A stretch of DNA of 34,326 nucleotides from Salipaludibacillus aurantiacus (GCF_900111295.1 NZ_FOGT01000028.1:1-34326), one strand, 5' to 3'. Numbered from the stretch's first letter, positions 15,365-24,276 are shown. Program-made: numbers and translations. Notes: a model not told the origin generated them from the letters alone.

Positions 15365-16816
15365 TTAATCTTCTAATTCAAGGACGTTAGGGAAATAGTC
15401 GTTTGTCGCATGGGTATGTTTCAAATCCGGATCTTCTTCATCATAAACTGTCTGGACAATCTTATCCATTTCTTCTTCCAGTTCATTAAAGTCGATTTCC
15501 AGCTTTGTCAGCTCTTCTATGGCTATGCGGATAGCTTCGTTTGAAGCATCTGAAGACGTCCTCATCGCATCCATTCCTCCTTGAGGATTATGGAAACCGT
15601 CTGAGTTTTCTGCAGCTATAATATCCCAGAACCATTGCCCTTTACGGATATACCATTGCGCCTCTTCAATTCGTTCTTCAGGAGCACCTGCCGTAATCAT
15701 GCGGTTAACATAATAATGAGCTCTGACAGAGTGTTCCTGTGTTTCGTGCATTGCTTCCAGATGACGATCCTGAATATTGTCTACTCTTTCGACAAGTTCT
15801 GATTCTGATTTGTCGGAGTGGCAGGTACGGCATGTCTGTTCTACATTATCCATTGGAGAGGTCCAGTGGTGGGATGTGATCTTTTTTGAACCGTCTGTTC
15901 TTTCATAAGGCATATGACAGTCGGAACATGAGACGCCAGCTTCACCATGCGGGCCATAGCTCCATTGTTCAAATTCCGGGTGCTGCGCTTTCAGCATCGG
16001 AGCACCTGAAATACTGTGTATCCAGTCATAATCAAAACCTTGTTCAATTGCCTGATTCTCTTTGTATTCAAACATATCTTCAGGTTTCAAACCGTTATCC
16101 CACGGGAAAGTTACTTTTCCATGTTCAGGTTCGAAGTAGTATTCAACGTGACATTGGGCACACACATAAGAACGCATATCATTTTTGCTTGCTTCCGTTA
16201 CATCAATACCTTGACGTTCCATCGCATTTGTAAAGGACGGACGGGTAATTCTCAGCTCCATTGTTACCGGATCATGACAGTCTGAGCACCCGATGGACAG
16301 GTGGCCGTGCTCACCAAGTTCATCCACTTCATGTCCTTCACCATATGCAAGTGTTCTTGGAACAATTTCTTCTTTAAAGCTGGCTCCCCAGTAGTCATCT
16401 CCCATTTCTTCAAGAAGCAGAGGAACAGCAGTACTTTTGCATGTCATACAAGACCCTATAGATTTATCATTAATCCGTGCAATATTCATGACATCTTCAA
16501 CTGCATATGTGTGACCTCTGGTCAAATTATATTCAAGCATAAAACCGTAGTTGTGGAATAAAATCGGAAGGTTCGGTTCTATTTCTTTAACAAACTTACT
16601 CGTGTTTTCATCTTCCGGCGTCATATTTTTTAAGTAACTTTCATAATGCAGCGGGAATTCGTCTTTAAATGCTGTATTTAAGATTTCGTCCGGAGATAAG
16701 CCTGTCGTTTTATCTTCGCTCTCCTGGGCTTCTGAACTGGCACATCCGGCTATGATTACCAGGCTCATTGCCATGGACAAAAAGAGAATAAGCTTTTTTC
16801 TCGATAAAAACCCCAT
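15365..16816 (-). CDS. nrfA: Cytochrome c nitrite reductase, ammonia-forming (NrfA)
   Basis: It reduces nitrite to ammonium with six electrons (dissimilatory ammonification). It has 483 residues, with a lipoprotein-type signal (IIAGC, C25) in place of a free periplasmic form, and five heme sites. The catalytic heme is CMTCK at 123-127 with Lys as ligand, followed by CSDCH (177), CAQCH (219), CSDCH (297) and CRTCH (329). The CHVEYYF Tyr and the KAQHPEFE segment match the active-site and calcium region of NrfA. I chose ATG at 16816 (GAGGGTG upstream); a GTG at 16825 is possible. It lies 24 bp after nrfH and shares its FNR-type promoter. No NrfEFG lyase genes are present. Confidence 0.97.
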   Translation of the reverse strand: MGFLSRKKLILFLSMAMSLVIIAGCASSEAQESEDKTTGLSPDEILNTAFKDEFPLHYESYLKNMTPEDENTSKFVKEIEPNLPILFHNYGFMLEYNLTRGHTYAVEDVMNIARINDKSIGSCMTCKSTAVPLLLEEMGDDYWGASFKEEIVPRTLAYGEGHEVDELGEHGHLSIGCSDCHDPVTMELRITRPSFTNAMERQGIDVTEASKNDMRSYVCAQCHVEYYFEPEHGKVTFPWDNGLKPEDMFEYKENQAIEQGFDYDWIHSISGAPMLKAQHPEFEQWSYGPHGEAGVSCSDCHMPYERTDGSKKITSHHWTSPMDNVEQTCRTCHSDKSESELVERVDNIQDRHLEAMHETQEHSVRAHYYVNRMITAGAPEERIEEAQWYIRKGQWFWDIIAAENSDGFHNPQGGMDAMRTSSDASNEAIRIAIEELTKLEIDFNELEEEMDKIVQTVYDEEDPDLKHTHATNDYFPNVLELED

Positions 16817-16840
16817 CTTCTTCACCCTCTCTAAATGTTA

Positions 16841-17359
16841 TTAACTTCTTGCCTCGTATTCTCCAGGCTCGAACCAGTCAGCAGGCTTATAGCGTGTGTT
16901 TCCATGAGGCACGTGACGGTGGCAATCGATACATCCGCCTTCTTTCACATCATGAAACTCAACATTATCCAGGCTTGCTTCATGGCAGCTGATGCAATTG
17001 GCTTCTATAACTTCCTGCGAGCTGTCAGTAGCATGAATAACATCCGGTACGTCTTCCGACCCGAGCGTATTCATATACATATGACTGACTCCTGCTTTAG
17101 CTTTAAAAGCAACCTTGGATGTTAAACTATCCCTTGGGGCATGACAGTCATTACAGGACAATGTAGCGTGGTTCGATTCACTATATGATTGATAGGCAGT
17201 ATCCATAATGTGACAGCTTGCACAAAATTCAGCAGAGTCTGTTGCTTTCATGGATCCTGCAGTACCAGCAAAAAGAGCAATTCCTAAAAAGACACCCCCT
17301 AAAATAAACAGTAACGCCCGCTTGTCGATTAACCGACGAAGTTTTTTCAACCCCTTCAC
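16841..17359 (-). CDS. nrfH: Tetraheme quinol dehydrogenase NrfH (NapC/NirT family)
   Basis: NrfH takes electrons from menaquinol in the membrane and passes them to NrfA. It has 172 residues, an N-terminal membrane anchor (about 15-35) and four heme sites: CASCH (46-50), CNDCH (69-73), CISCH (122-126) and CIDCH (143-147). CASCHIM has the Met after the first heme known as its axial ligand in NrfH. No ATG is available. A GTG at 17359 is used here; a TTG at 17350 has a better-placed GGAAGGGG (8 nt) and may be the true start. It is the first gene of nrfHA. Confidence 0.95.
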   Translation of the reverse strand: MKGLKKLRRLIDKRALLFILGGVFLGIALFAGTAGSMKATDSAEFCASCHIMDTAYQSYSESNHATLSCNDCHAPRDSLTSKVAFKAKAGVSHMYMNTLGSEDVPDVIHATDSSQEVIEANCISCHEASLDNVEFHDVKEGGCIDCHRHVPHGNTRYKPADWFEPGEYEARS

Positions 17360-17392
17360 CCCTTCCTAAAATATAGAGTCCGCTTCATTTTC

Positions 17393-17435
17393 ATTGTAGA
17401 AACTTTCTCCTAATCTCAACGTGATACTAATCACA
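17393..17435 (-). promoter_or_regulatory. nrfHA promoter with FNR/CRP-type site
   Basis: On the minus strand, TGTGATTAGTATCACG (17420-17435) is one base off TGTGA-N6-TCACA. The -10 hexamer TACAAT (17393-17398) has its centre exactly 32 bp from the site centre, giving position -41.5, the classic class II FNR geometry. No good -35 box exists, as expected for an activated promoter. Confidence 0.75.
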
Positions 17436-17507
17436 TTAAATATGAAGAAAATATGAACATCTGGAAGCACTCTTTGTCGTTTTTTTTGGGTGAGGATGAA
17501 TTATTGT

Positions 17508-17525
17508 TGATAGATTAATTTATCA
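17508..17525. repeat. 18-bp near-perfect palindrome between nrfH and app operon
   Basis: TGATAgATTAATtTATCA reads the same on both strands except for one central pair. It falls inside the spacer of a plus-strand TTGTTG-17-TATAAT. The rest of the 370-bp gap holds the nrf promoter on one side and the app terminator on the other. Operator use is only a guess. Confidence 0.4.
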
Positions 17526-17687
17526 CTATAATGCAAGTTTTATTGAAATTAAATGTATTAATGGCGAATTTGTGAAAAGTTATCAAAAATGATGCCTGAA
17601 AAACAGCTTAAATAAATTTGGCTACTTCCCAGACTTGGAAAAGCCTCAGACGTTTTATCCTTGAAAATAACTAAACTTTTAAAGTAC

Positions 17688-17719
17688 AAAAAAGAGATGA
17701 AGGCAAGACCTTCATCTCT
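17688..17719 (-). terminator. app operon terminator
   Basis: On the minus strand, AGAGATGAAGG pairs with CCTTCATCTCT (11 bp) around a 5-nt loop and is followed by six T. It lies 14 bp after the appC stop. Confidence 0.88.
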
Positions 17720-17732
17720 AAATATTAAAGGA

Positions 17733-18635
17733 TTATCGTAATGATTTAGGGTTAAAAGCGTCTTTAATCCCCTCACCAATAAAGTTAATTGCAAGAATCG
17801 TAAAGGTTATAGCTAATCCTGGCGGCACCCAGATCCACCAAGCATTCCTGATGACGTGTGGCTGTCTCGCTTCCTGCATCATATTCCCCCAGCTTGGCGT
17901 TCCTGAAGGCACACCGAAACCGAGAAAACTTAACGCTGTCTCAGCAACAATCATGACCGCAAGTAAGAGCGTTGCTTGTACAATGATCGTCGTCATAACG
18001 TTTGGAAGGACGTGTTTCCTGATGACTTTGAAAGGTGTTCCGCCGATTGATATGGCAGCCATCACGTACTCATTTTCCTTCTCTGACATCGTTTTACTTC
18101 GGACTACCCTTGCCGCTCCTGTCCAGGACAAAACACTTAAAACAGCGATTAAAGCCCATACACCTGCTTCCCTGAAAATAGAAGCCAAAACAATGACGAA
18201 CACAAGAAACGGGAAGTTCATTATGAAATCTGTAAAACGCATAAGCACGGCATCGACCCAGCCTCCGTAAAATCCGGAAATAGACCCGATGATAGTGGCA
18301 ATTGTAACGACCGCGAACATACAGACAAATCCGATAGTCAAGGACGTTCTTGCCCCATAAAGGAGGGAGGTCCATACATCGCGTCCTGCATTATCCGTTC
18401 CGAGCAGGTAGTCTCCCCCCGGAGGGCTGTTCCTGTTAATAATATCTACACGAGAAGGATCAAAGGGCGCTATGACGGGTGCCAAATAAGCTAAAATAGT
18501 AACCACTACGAGAAAAATCAAACTAATCATTGCCAGTTTATTCTTAAACAGTTTTCTTCGGGCTATGGCCCAAGGGGACTGTTTCTTTGCTTTCTTTTCT
18601 AACTCTTCTGCTTTTTTAGTATCTATTGCTGACAT
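17733..18635 (-). CDS. appC: Oligopeptide ABC transporter permease (AppC/OppC)
   Basis: This 300-residue inner permease subunit of a peptide importer has a cytoplasmic basic N-terminus with a Lys/Glu helix (WAIARRKLFKNKLAM), then six helices. The first outer loop carries PSRVDIINRNSPPGGDYLLGTDNAGRDV, the OppC signature. The EAA coupling loop is at GGTPFKVIRKHVLPNVM. Last gene of the operon, 10 bp after appB. The DppC or OppC label cannot be separated by sequence; the order D-F-A-B-C favours App. Confidence 0.9.
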   Translation of the reverse strand: MSAIDTKKAEELEKKAKKQSPWAIARRKLFKNKLAMISLIFLVVVTILAYLAPVIAPFDPSRVDIINRNSPPGGDYLLGTDNAGRDVWTSLLYGARTSLTIGFVCMFAVVTIATIIGSISGFYGGWVDAVLMRFTDFIMNFPFLVFVIVLASIFREAGVWALIAVLSVLSWTGAARVVRSKTMSEKENEYVMAAISIGGTPFKVIRKHVLPNVMTTIIVQATLLLAVMIVAETALSFLGFGVPSGTPSWGNMMQEARQPHVIRNAWWIWVPPGLAITFTILAINFIGEGIKDAFNPKSLR

Positions 18636-18645
18636 ATCAACACCC

Positions 18646-19611
18646 CTATTCTACCCTGATCCTTGGATCAACCACGCCATATACTAAGTCAGCAATTAAG
18701 TTTCCGACCAGTGTAGCGACAGAAAGCATCAAGGTAACAGCTACGACCACAGAAGAATCCCGGCGGTCAATGGAGGAAATCAGTAGTTCACCGATGCCCC
18801 GGTAGGCAAATACTGTTTCAATAATTACTGCTCCACCGATAATACTGGCAATATCGAATCCGAACAGCGTCACAATCGGAATAATCGAATTCCGCAAAAT
18901 GTGTTTGTTATAAATGTTATTTTCTGTTGTTCCTTTAGCTCTCGCCGTACGTACATAATCCTTTTGCGAACTTTCAATTATATCATTTCTTAAAAATTGG
19001 GTATAACTGGCTGTTGTCAGTCCTCCAAGCACAAGAGCAGGTAATGCGGCATGGTGCAGCCTGCTTAAATAGTACTCGAACGTACCAGCAGTCACCCCTG
19101 ATCCGACACTTCCCGTCGCAGGGAACCAGCCCAGTTGAAACGAGAAAAAGAAAATAGCAAATATTGCAGCGACAAAACTTGGAATCGCAAGCATGAGATA
19201 GTTTATTCCCTGTATCCCATAATCTCCAGGGGTATATGGATGTCTTCCGGCATATCGTCCCATAGTAAACGCCAGTATGTAAGTAATTATTAGCGACAGA
19301 ACCGACAGCAGTATCGTGTTCGGGAGTCTCTGTCCAATCACTTCTGTAACGTCCATCCTGTGAACAAAAGAACGCCCGAAATCCCATTGAACAACGCCGG
19401 CCATCCATCGGCCGTACTGAACATGCACAGGATCATTTAACCCTAAACGTTCTCTCATTTCTTCAATGTATTCCGGATCTGAATTGGCTGGATCGATTTG
19501 CCCGGAAAGGGCATCCCCTGGCATAGCTAATGCCAGGGCAAATACCACCACAGAGATCATGACCATGATTGGAATCATGATGAGTATTCTTCTTAAAGTG
19601 TAAAGTAACAT
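18646..19611 (-). CDS. appB: Oligopeptide ABC transporter permease (AppB/OppB)
   Basis: This 321-residue permease partner of AppC starts MLLYTLRRILIMIPIMVMIS, the standard OppB first helix. The outer loop has RERLGLNDPVHVQYGRW, and the coupling loop is DYVRTARAKGTTENNIYNKHILRNSIIP. It has six helices and ends with the VVDPRIRVE tail. ATG at 19611 has AAGGAG 8 nt upstream. ATG at 19617 is too close to it and is only two codons longer. It follows appA by about 60 bp. Confidence 0.92.
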   Translation of the reverse strand: MLLYTLRRILIMIPIMVMISVVVFALALAMPGDALSGQIDPANSDPEYIEEMRERLGLNDPVHVQYGRWMAGVVQWDFGRSFVHRMDVTEVIGQRLPNTILLSVLSLIITYILAFTMGRYAGRHPYTPGDYGIQGINYLMLAIPSFVAAIFAIFFFSFQLGWFPATGSVGSGVTAGTFEYYLSRLHHAALPALVLGGLTTASYTQFLRNDIIESSQKDYVRTARAKGTTENNIYNKHILRNSIIPIVTLFGFDIASIIGGAVIIETVFAYRGIGELLISSIDRRDSSVVVAVTLMLSVATLVGNLIADLVYGVVDPRIRVE

Positions 19612-19673
19612 GATCATTTCTCCTTGATTAGCATGGTTTCATGCATTCTTTCCGAATTTACAAAAGGTGATAA

Positions 19674-21446
19674 TTACTGTTCACGGTACCATAAGTGCGG
19701 ATCAGTAATCGCATCACGGATGTCAACAGTTACTCCGCCTACATCTGAAGCAATACCATAAACATCCACTGGGGAGTTCAATGGAATTAATGGCAGTTCA
19801 TCGTTAACAAGCTGATGCCATTCCTGGTAAACTTCACGGCGGTAATCATCATCAAATGCTTCCTCACTTAGGCCTCTTTCAATTAACTCATCAGATTCTT
19901 CATTTACCCAACGAGGGAAGTTCCAGAAGTCATCTGATTTCCAAAGACCGGTTGGGTCCGGATCTGCAGCAAGTCCCCACGCACCCATAAATAGATCGAT
20001 ATCAGCATCGTCTTCTTCTACTAGATCGTAGAACAGGTTAAATTCAAATAACTGGCCGTCCTGCAAGCTGGCGTTAATGCCTGCATCTTGTAAGTTTTGA
20101 ACAATATACTGCGCACGCGGTTCAGAAATGTCACTTCCTGACATAGCCATAAAGTTGACAGTAAACTCATCACCATCCGGCGTTTCAACAAATCCGTCGC
20201 CAGTCTGGTCTTCATAGCCTGCTTCAGCTAGCAGTTCCTTTGCACGCTCTGTATCATATTCGTACTGGGTTAAGTCAGACTCATCAGGATAAGCCCAGCT
20301 GATAACCGATTCCGGAGCATTAATGACCTGACCATATCCTTCACTGAAGGAATCAATAATTCCCTGGCGGTCAATCGCGTGTGCAAACGCGTGGCGAAGT
20401 TCTTTACTGTGGAACTTTTCATTATCCATCACGTTTTGTTCGCCGTCCCAGTGTCCAAGTTTAAAACCGATGTAACTGTAGGAAAGACCTTCAATATCAT
20501 CAAGGTAAACCCGATCGTCGCCTTCAAGCGTTACTGCCTGGCTTGGAGGCAGGTCGATAATGTCTACTTCACCCTGGGCGAGAAGCTCAGCTGCCTGGGC
20601 TCCGTCAATAATCTTGTAAACAACCCCGTCTAAATTTGGAGCACCTCTCCAGTAATCTTCGAATGCTTCAAATTCAACTTGTTCACCAGAAATAATATTA
20701 GACACTTGATAAGCGCCAAGACCTACTGGCTCACGGCGGATTTCATCCGCATCTTCAAGGTCAGCTACGTCAATATGCTCTAAGTGAGCTTTTGGCATCG
20801 GGTATGTCCAAAGCTGATCGACAGCGTTAGGCATCGCTTCATTAAATGTGACGCTGATCGTATAATCATCTTCAATTTCAACACCGGATAAAGAATCAGC
20901 ATCGCCGCTGTTATATTCTTCAAAACCTTCAATAATGTTTACATTTGAAACACGAGGTCCTGTGTAATCTTCATGAGCAATAACTTCCCATGCATATTCA
21001 AAGTCTTCGGCAGTCAGCTCTTCGCCGTTATGCCACATAACGCCTTCTTCCAAGTGGAAAGTAACAGTCAAATTATCGTCTGACCATTCCCAGTCATGGG
21101 CTAAGTGAGGTTCAGGACGAAGATCGTCACCTGTTTTTACTAAAGCATCTCCGTTGAAAATTTTAAGAGCTAAACTGTCATCCTGCCCTTCATAATGAGC
21201 CCAGTCAAACAGTCCGGCAAACGGCTGAGTAAAACCGTATGTAACCGTTCCACCCTGCGGCGCATCTTCCTGAGCCGTGTCATTCCCATCATTGCCGTCA
21301 TCGTTCCCGTCATTATTCACATCCGCGTTATTTCCATTATTGCCGTTGTCCGCAGGATCTGCATCATTATTACCGTCGTTACCGCCGCATGCAGCTGCAA
21401 AAATGGATGTCGTCAGAAGCACTGAAAGTAAAAGTGATTTTTTCAT
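19674..21446 (-). CDS. appA: Peptide-binding lipoprotein (AppA/OppA family, SBP_bac_5)
   Basis: This 590-residue receptor captures oligopeptides outside the cell for AppBCDF. The lipobox is FAAAC20. A 40-residue linker of almost only Asn, Gly and Asp (about 21-62) follows, then the two-lobed binding domain: GGTVTYGFTQPFAG, LTVTFHLEEGVMWHNGEELTAEDFEYAWE, and KELRHAFAHAIDRQGI, the family fingerprints. It is very acidic overall, in keeping with haloalkaline growth. The linker probably formed by DNA repeat expansion. It lies 45 bp after appF. Substrate range cannot be read from sequence. Confidence 0.93.
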   Translation of the reverse strand: MKKSLLLSVLLTTSIFAAACGGNDGNNDADPADNGNNGNNADVNNDGNDDGNDGNDTAQEDAPQGGTVTYGFTQPFAGLFDWAHYEGQDDSLALKIFNGDALVKTGDDLRPEPHLAHDWEWSDDNLTVTFHLEEGVMWHNGEELTAEDFEYAWEVIAHEDYTGPRVSNVNIIEGFEEYNSGDADSLSGVEIEDDYTISVTFNEAMPNAVDQLWTYPMPKAHLEHIDVADLEDADEIRREPVGLGAYQVSNIISGEQVEFEAFEDYWRGAPNLDGVVYKIIDGAQAAELLAQGEVDIIDLPPSQAVTLEGDDRVYLDDIEGLSYSYIGFKLGHWDGEQNVMDNEKFHSKELRHAFAHAIDRQGIIDSFSEGYGQVINAPESVISWAYPDESDLTQYEYDTERAKELLAEAGYEDQTGDGFVETPDGDEFTVNFMAMSGSDISEPRAQYIVQNLQDAGINASLQDGQLFEFNLFYDLVEEDDADIDLFMGAWGLAADPDPTGLWKSDDFWNFPRWVNEESDELIERGLSEEAFDDDYRREVYQEWHQLVNDELPLIPLNSPVDVYGIASDVGGVTVDIRDAITDPHLWYREQ

Positions 21447-21491
21447 CCTTGTAATTCCCCCTGTTCAAATGTTTGATTAGCATCGGTTGGT

Positions 21492-22484
21492 CTACTCGTA
21501 AAGCAAGCACGAAACTCTGTGTTCCTTGTTCACCTCCTTTAATTGAGGCTTTTTCCCGCTGCATTCAGGCATCACCTTCGGGCAACGAGGGTGGAACGGG
21601 CATCCCACTGGAGGATTCTGCGGGCTTGGAACATCGCCCGACAAAATAATCCGCTCACTTTTATTTCTCGGATCCGGTTGTGGGATAGCAGAAATTAATG
21701 CTTGCGTATACGGATGCTTTGGGTCTCTGTATAAATCATCAGCATCCGCAACTTCAACCAAGTTACCCAGATACATAACCCCGATGCGGTCACTCATATG
21801 TTTAACGACGCTTAAGTCGTGAGCGATAAACAGTAAAGTTAAATCAAATTCATCCTGAAGCTCTTTCAGCAGGTTAAGCACCTGCGACTGAACAGATACA
21901 TCCAGTGCTGAAACGGGCTCATCCGCTACAATTAATTTAGGTTTTAAAGCAAGGGCCCGTGCAATACCAATTCTCTGGCGCTGTCCGCCTGAAAACTCGT
22001 GCGGATACTTATAGTAAGCATCTTCCGGGAGCCCCACTCTTGTTAAGAGATTCATAACTTCATCTTTCAACTTACTTTCACTGCCTTTGCCATAGTTAAC
22101 TAACGGTTCTGACACAATACTTCCTACCATCATCTTTGGATTTAAGGAGGCATAAGGATCCTGGAAAACCATCTGGATGTCCTGGCGTAAATTACGAAGC
22201 TGTGTGCCCCGAAGGTTTGTGATATCTTTCCCTTCAAAGAAAATTTTTCCTTCAGTAGGTTTAAATAAGCGGGTGATCGTACGGCCGGCAGTTGATTTCC
22301 CGCAGCCTGATTCACCTACGAGCCCAAAAGTCTCTCCACGTTTTAAATCTAAAGAAATATTGTCAACTGCTTTTACATCGCCGATTTTGCGGCGGAAAAA
22401 GCCTCCCCGTACAGGATAATATTTTTTTAACTCCTCGACTTTAAGGAGGTGTTCTGATCGGTCTTTTTGCTGTTGAGTCATCAT
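21492..22484 (-). CDS. appF: Oligopeptide ABC transporter ATP-binding protein (AppF/OppF)
   Basis: This 330-residue ATPase has Walker [10 protein letters not shown] (around 57-65), Q-loop MVFQDPYASLNP, signature SGGQRQRIGIARAL, Walker B LIVADEPVSALD and switch H in FIAHDLSV. The C-terminal oligopeptide-transporter extension carries Cys in GCPFHPRCPKVMPEC and SCLLYE; such Cys groups bind an iron-sulfur cluster in some homologs. The start overlaps the appD stop by 4 nt. Confidence 0.93.
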   Translation of the reverse strand: MMTQQQKDRSEHLLKVEELKKYYPVRGGFFRRKIGDVKAVDNISLDLKRGETFGLVGESGCGKSTAGRTITRLFKPTEGKIFFEGKDITNLRGTQLRNLRQDIQMVFQDPYASLNPKMMVGSIVSEPLVNYGKGSESKLKDEVMNLLTRVGLPEDAYYKYPHEFSGGQRQRIGIARALALKPKLIVADEPVSALDVSVQSQVLNLLKELQDEFDLTLLFIAHDLSVVKHMSDRIGVMYLGNLVEVADADDLYRDPKHPYTQALISAIPQPDPRNKSERIILSGDVPSPQNPPVGCPFHPRCPKVMPECSGKKPQLKEVNKEHRVSCLLYE

Positions 22485-23491
22485 CTTACCTCCGATTTTT
22501 TCTCCGGCTTGCTCGCATCATACAGTAAACAGCGAACCGAATGCCCTTTCTCCGTTTCCCCGAGAAGCGGATCTATTTTTCGGCATTCAGGCATAGCTTC
22601 CGGGCAGCGGTCCACGAAACGGCAGCCTACTTCCGGCATATTTTTTAAGGAAGGTACAATTCCTTTAATCGTATTTAAAACCTCTTTTTCTTCTTCCATA
22701 CGCGGTATAGAGCTTAAAAGAGCCCGCGTGTAAGGATGTTTAGGATCATAGAAGATCCGGTCCACATCTGATTCTTCAACTACCTGGCCAGCATACATTA
22801 CAACGACACGGTCGGCCATTTCGGCAACCACACCAAGGTCGTGAGTAATCAGCATCACGGCCATCCCAACTTCATCCTGAATCTTTGTAATCAGTTCCAG
22901 AATCTGAGCCTGAACAGTCACGTCGAGAGCAGTTGTCGGCTCATCTGCAATAAGCAGCTGCGGCTGGCAGGCGATAGCCATCGCAATCATCACACGCTGC
23001 CTCATTCCTCCGGAAAGCTGGTGAGGATATTCATGGACAATCTGTTCCGCTCTGGAGATACCTACTTGTTTAAGCAGTGAAATACTTTTTTGCCGAATTT
23101 CTTCTTTTTTAGCGTTCGTATGGTTAATAAGAACCTCGTCCATTTGGAAACCGATAGTTAGTACAGGGTTTAAAGCTGTCATTGGTTCCTGGAATATCAT
23201 GCTTATATCTTTTCCCCGGATCTGATTCATTTCTTTATCGTTTAAAGGTACAAGGTCTTTTCCTTTGAAAAGAATTTCGCCCTTATCTATTTTTCCATTG
23301 TGCTTAGGCAGAAGCTTCATAATTGACAGAGACATAACACTTTTTCCGCACCCTGATTCTCCGACTACGCAGACGACCTCTCTAGGTTTAACGCTAAACG
23401 AGACGTCCTTTACCGCATGGTGGGTCTCTCCACCGATATCGAACCCGGTATGAAGATTTTTTATCTCCAGAAGCGCTTCTTGATTGCTCAT
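22481..23491 (-). CDS. appD: Oligopeptide ABC transporter ATP-binding protein (AppD/OppD)
   Basis: This 336-residue ATPase partner of AppF has Walker [11 protein letters not shown]-loop [12 protein letters not shown], signature [13 protein letters not shown], Walker [13 protein letters not shown], and switch H in LITHDLGV. The C-terminal extension has [16 protein letters not shown] and RCLLYD. It is first gene of the operon; the ribosome site is weak (AAGGG about 12 nt upstream). Promoter at 23548-23576. Confidence 0.93.
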   Translation of the reverse strand: MSNQEALLEIKNLHTGFDIGGETHHAVKDVSFSVKPREVVCVVGESGCGKSVMSLSIMKLLPKHNGKIDKGEILFKGKDLVPLNDKEMNQIRGKDISMIFQEPMTALNPVLTIGFQMDEVLINHTNAKKEEIRQKSISLLKQVGISRAEQIVHEYPHQLSGGMRQRVMIAMAIACQPQLLIADEPTTALDVTVQAQILELITKIQDEVGMAVMLITHDLGVVAEMADRVVVMYAGQVVEESDVDRIFYDPKHPYTRALLSSIPRMEEEKEVLNTIKGIVPSLKNMPEVGCRFVDRCPEAMPECRKIDPLLGETEKGHSVRCLLYDASKPEKKSEVR

Positions 23492-23547
23492 AGGATACCA
23501 AACCCTTCAATGTTTTCTGAAAATAGTAAAAAATAGTATTAAGTAGA

Positions 23548-23576
23548 ATAGTATTATAGCTTTATATACATGTCAA
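23548..23576 (-). promoter_or_regulatory. app operon promoter
   Basis: On the minus strand, a perfect -35 TTGACA (23571-23576) and -10 TACTAT (23548-23553) are 17 bp apart. A TATAAT also occurs but only 12 bp from the -35. The leader then repeats TACTAT twice more before the appD start. Confidence 0.65.
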
Positions 23577-23644
23577 TATTAAACAAAAGTTACGATAAGA
23601 TAACAAAGCAGTAACTCTTTATAGCCGTTCTTAAGGTGAAATAC

Positions 23645-23708
23645 AAAAAAAGCCGCAATACGACACAAGTATAGAGGACTGCCTTTCCAAGCACAGCCGC
23701 AGGCTTTT
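23645..23708 (-). other. Structured element ending in a T7 tract
   Basis: On the minus strand, AAAGCCTGC (23699-23707) pairs with GCGGCTTT (23649-23656) across about 42 nt of GC-richer sequence and ends in seven T. It is unlike the AT-rich surroundings. It could be the end of an unrecognised small RNA read from the gap, or an odd terminator. It is not a tRNA: no T-arm or CCA-like end can be found. Confidence 0.4.
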
Positions 23709-23719
23709 AGTTAAAAAGA

Positions 23720-24085
23720 AGCAAACCTTTTGTTACTGTAATGTTCTACTTGTATATACATTATTTTACTATAAAGTTTTATAGATTGTACCACAATCTA
23801 TTATTCTGAAATATCCAACAATAGAACTGTTTTTAACGAGCAAAGAAAAACAGCGTTTTTATTATACAAATAAAATTATTGAATAATCAGACAAAATAGA
23901 TTAAAAAGGTAATAATTAATAATAATTTCCATCATAGGTTATTATACTATTTTTTTTTACACATTGCACACTATTTTAAGAGATTTTTTTACAATGATAA
24001 TATTTTTTTGAAAATAGGAAATTTTTTATGTTTTAAAAAAATAATTTATACGGGTCATGAATATTTTACTCCTTCGCTTTGAGGA
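23720..24085. other. AT-rich intergenic stretch without a recognised gene
   Basis: This part of the 825-bp gap between appD and serS is strongly AT-rich with many A and T runs. I see no coding frame of note, no tRNA and no IS remnant. In B. subtilis this position after serS holds a tRNA-Ser and dck/dgk; none are here. Confidence 0.5.
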
Positions 24086-24095
24086 GGGGTTATTA

Positions 24096-24212
24096 ATGAA
24101 ATCCAGGACTGACTTGTTCAGGTTTATATATGTATCATTGTTAAAGAATCAGACCTCCTTCTATCAGTTTGCTAATACTTGTTTTTGTTTGCAGAGACAG
24201 GGACCTATATAA
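24096..24212 (+). CDS. Possible 38-residue small protein
   Basis: The frame MKSRTDLFRFIYVSLLKN... ends at TAA. Its only strong support is an excellent ribosome site (GAGGAGGGG, 6-7 nt before ATG) on the plus strand. It has two Cys close together (CFC) and is mildly hydrophobic, with no family recognised. The SD is partly paired with an upstream CTCC. It could be chance. Confidence 0.25.
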   Translation: MKSRTDLFRFIYVSLLKNQTSFYQFANTCFCLQRQGPI

Positions 24213-24276
24213 TAGGAAGAAACTGATTTTTCACAGCAAAGCGTTGGTGTATTTCTATCTTTTTTTACGTTAAATT

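Noticed and set aside
18983-19408. Long frames overlapping appB, ccmF and other genes in other frames or on the opposite strand
   Set aside because: They lie wholly inside well-supported genes, lack ribosome sites and their products have unnatural composition.
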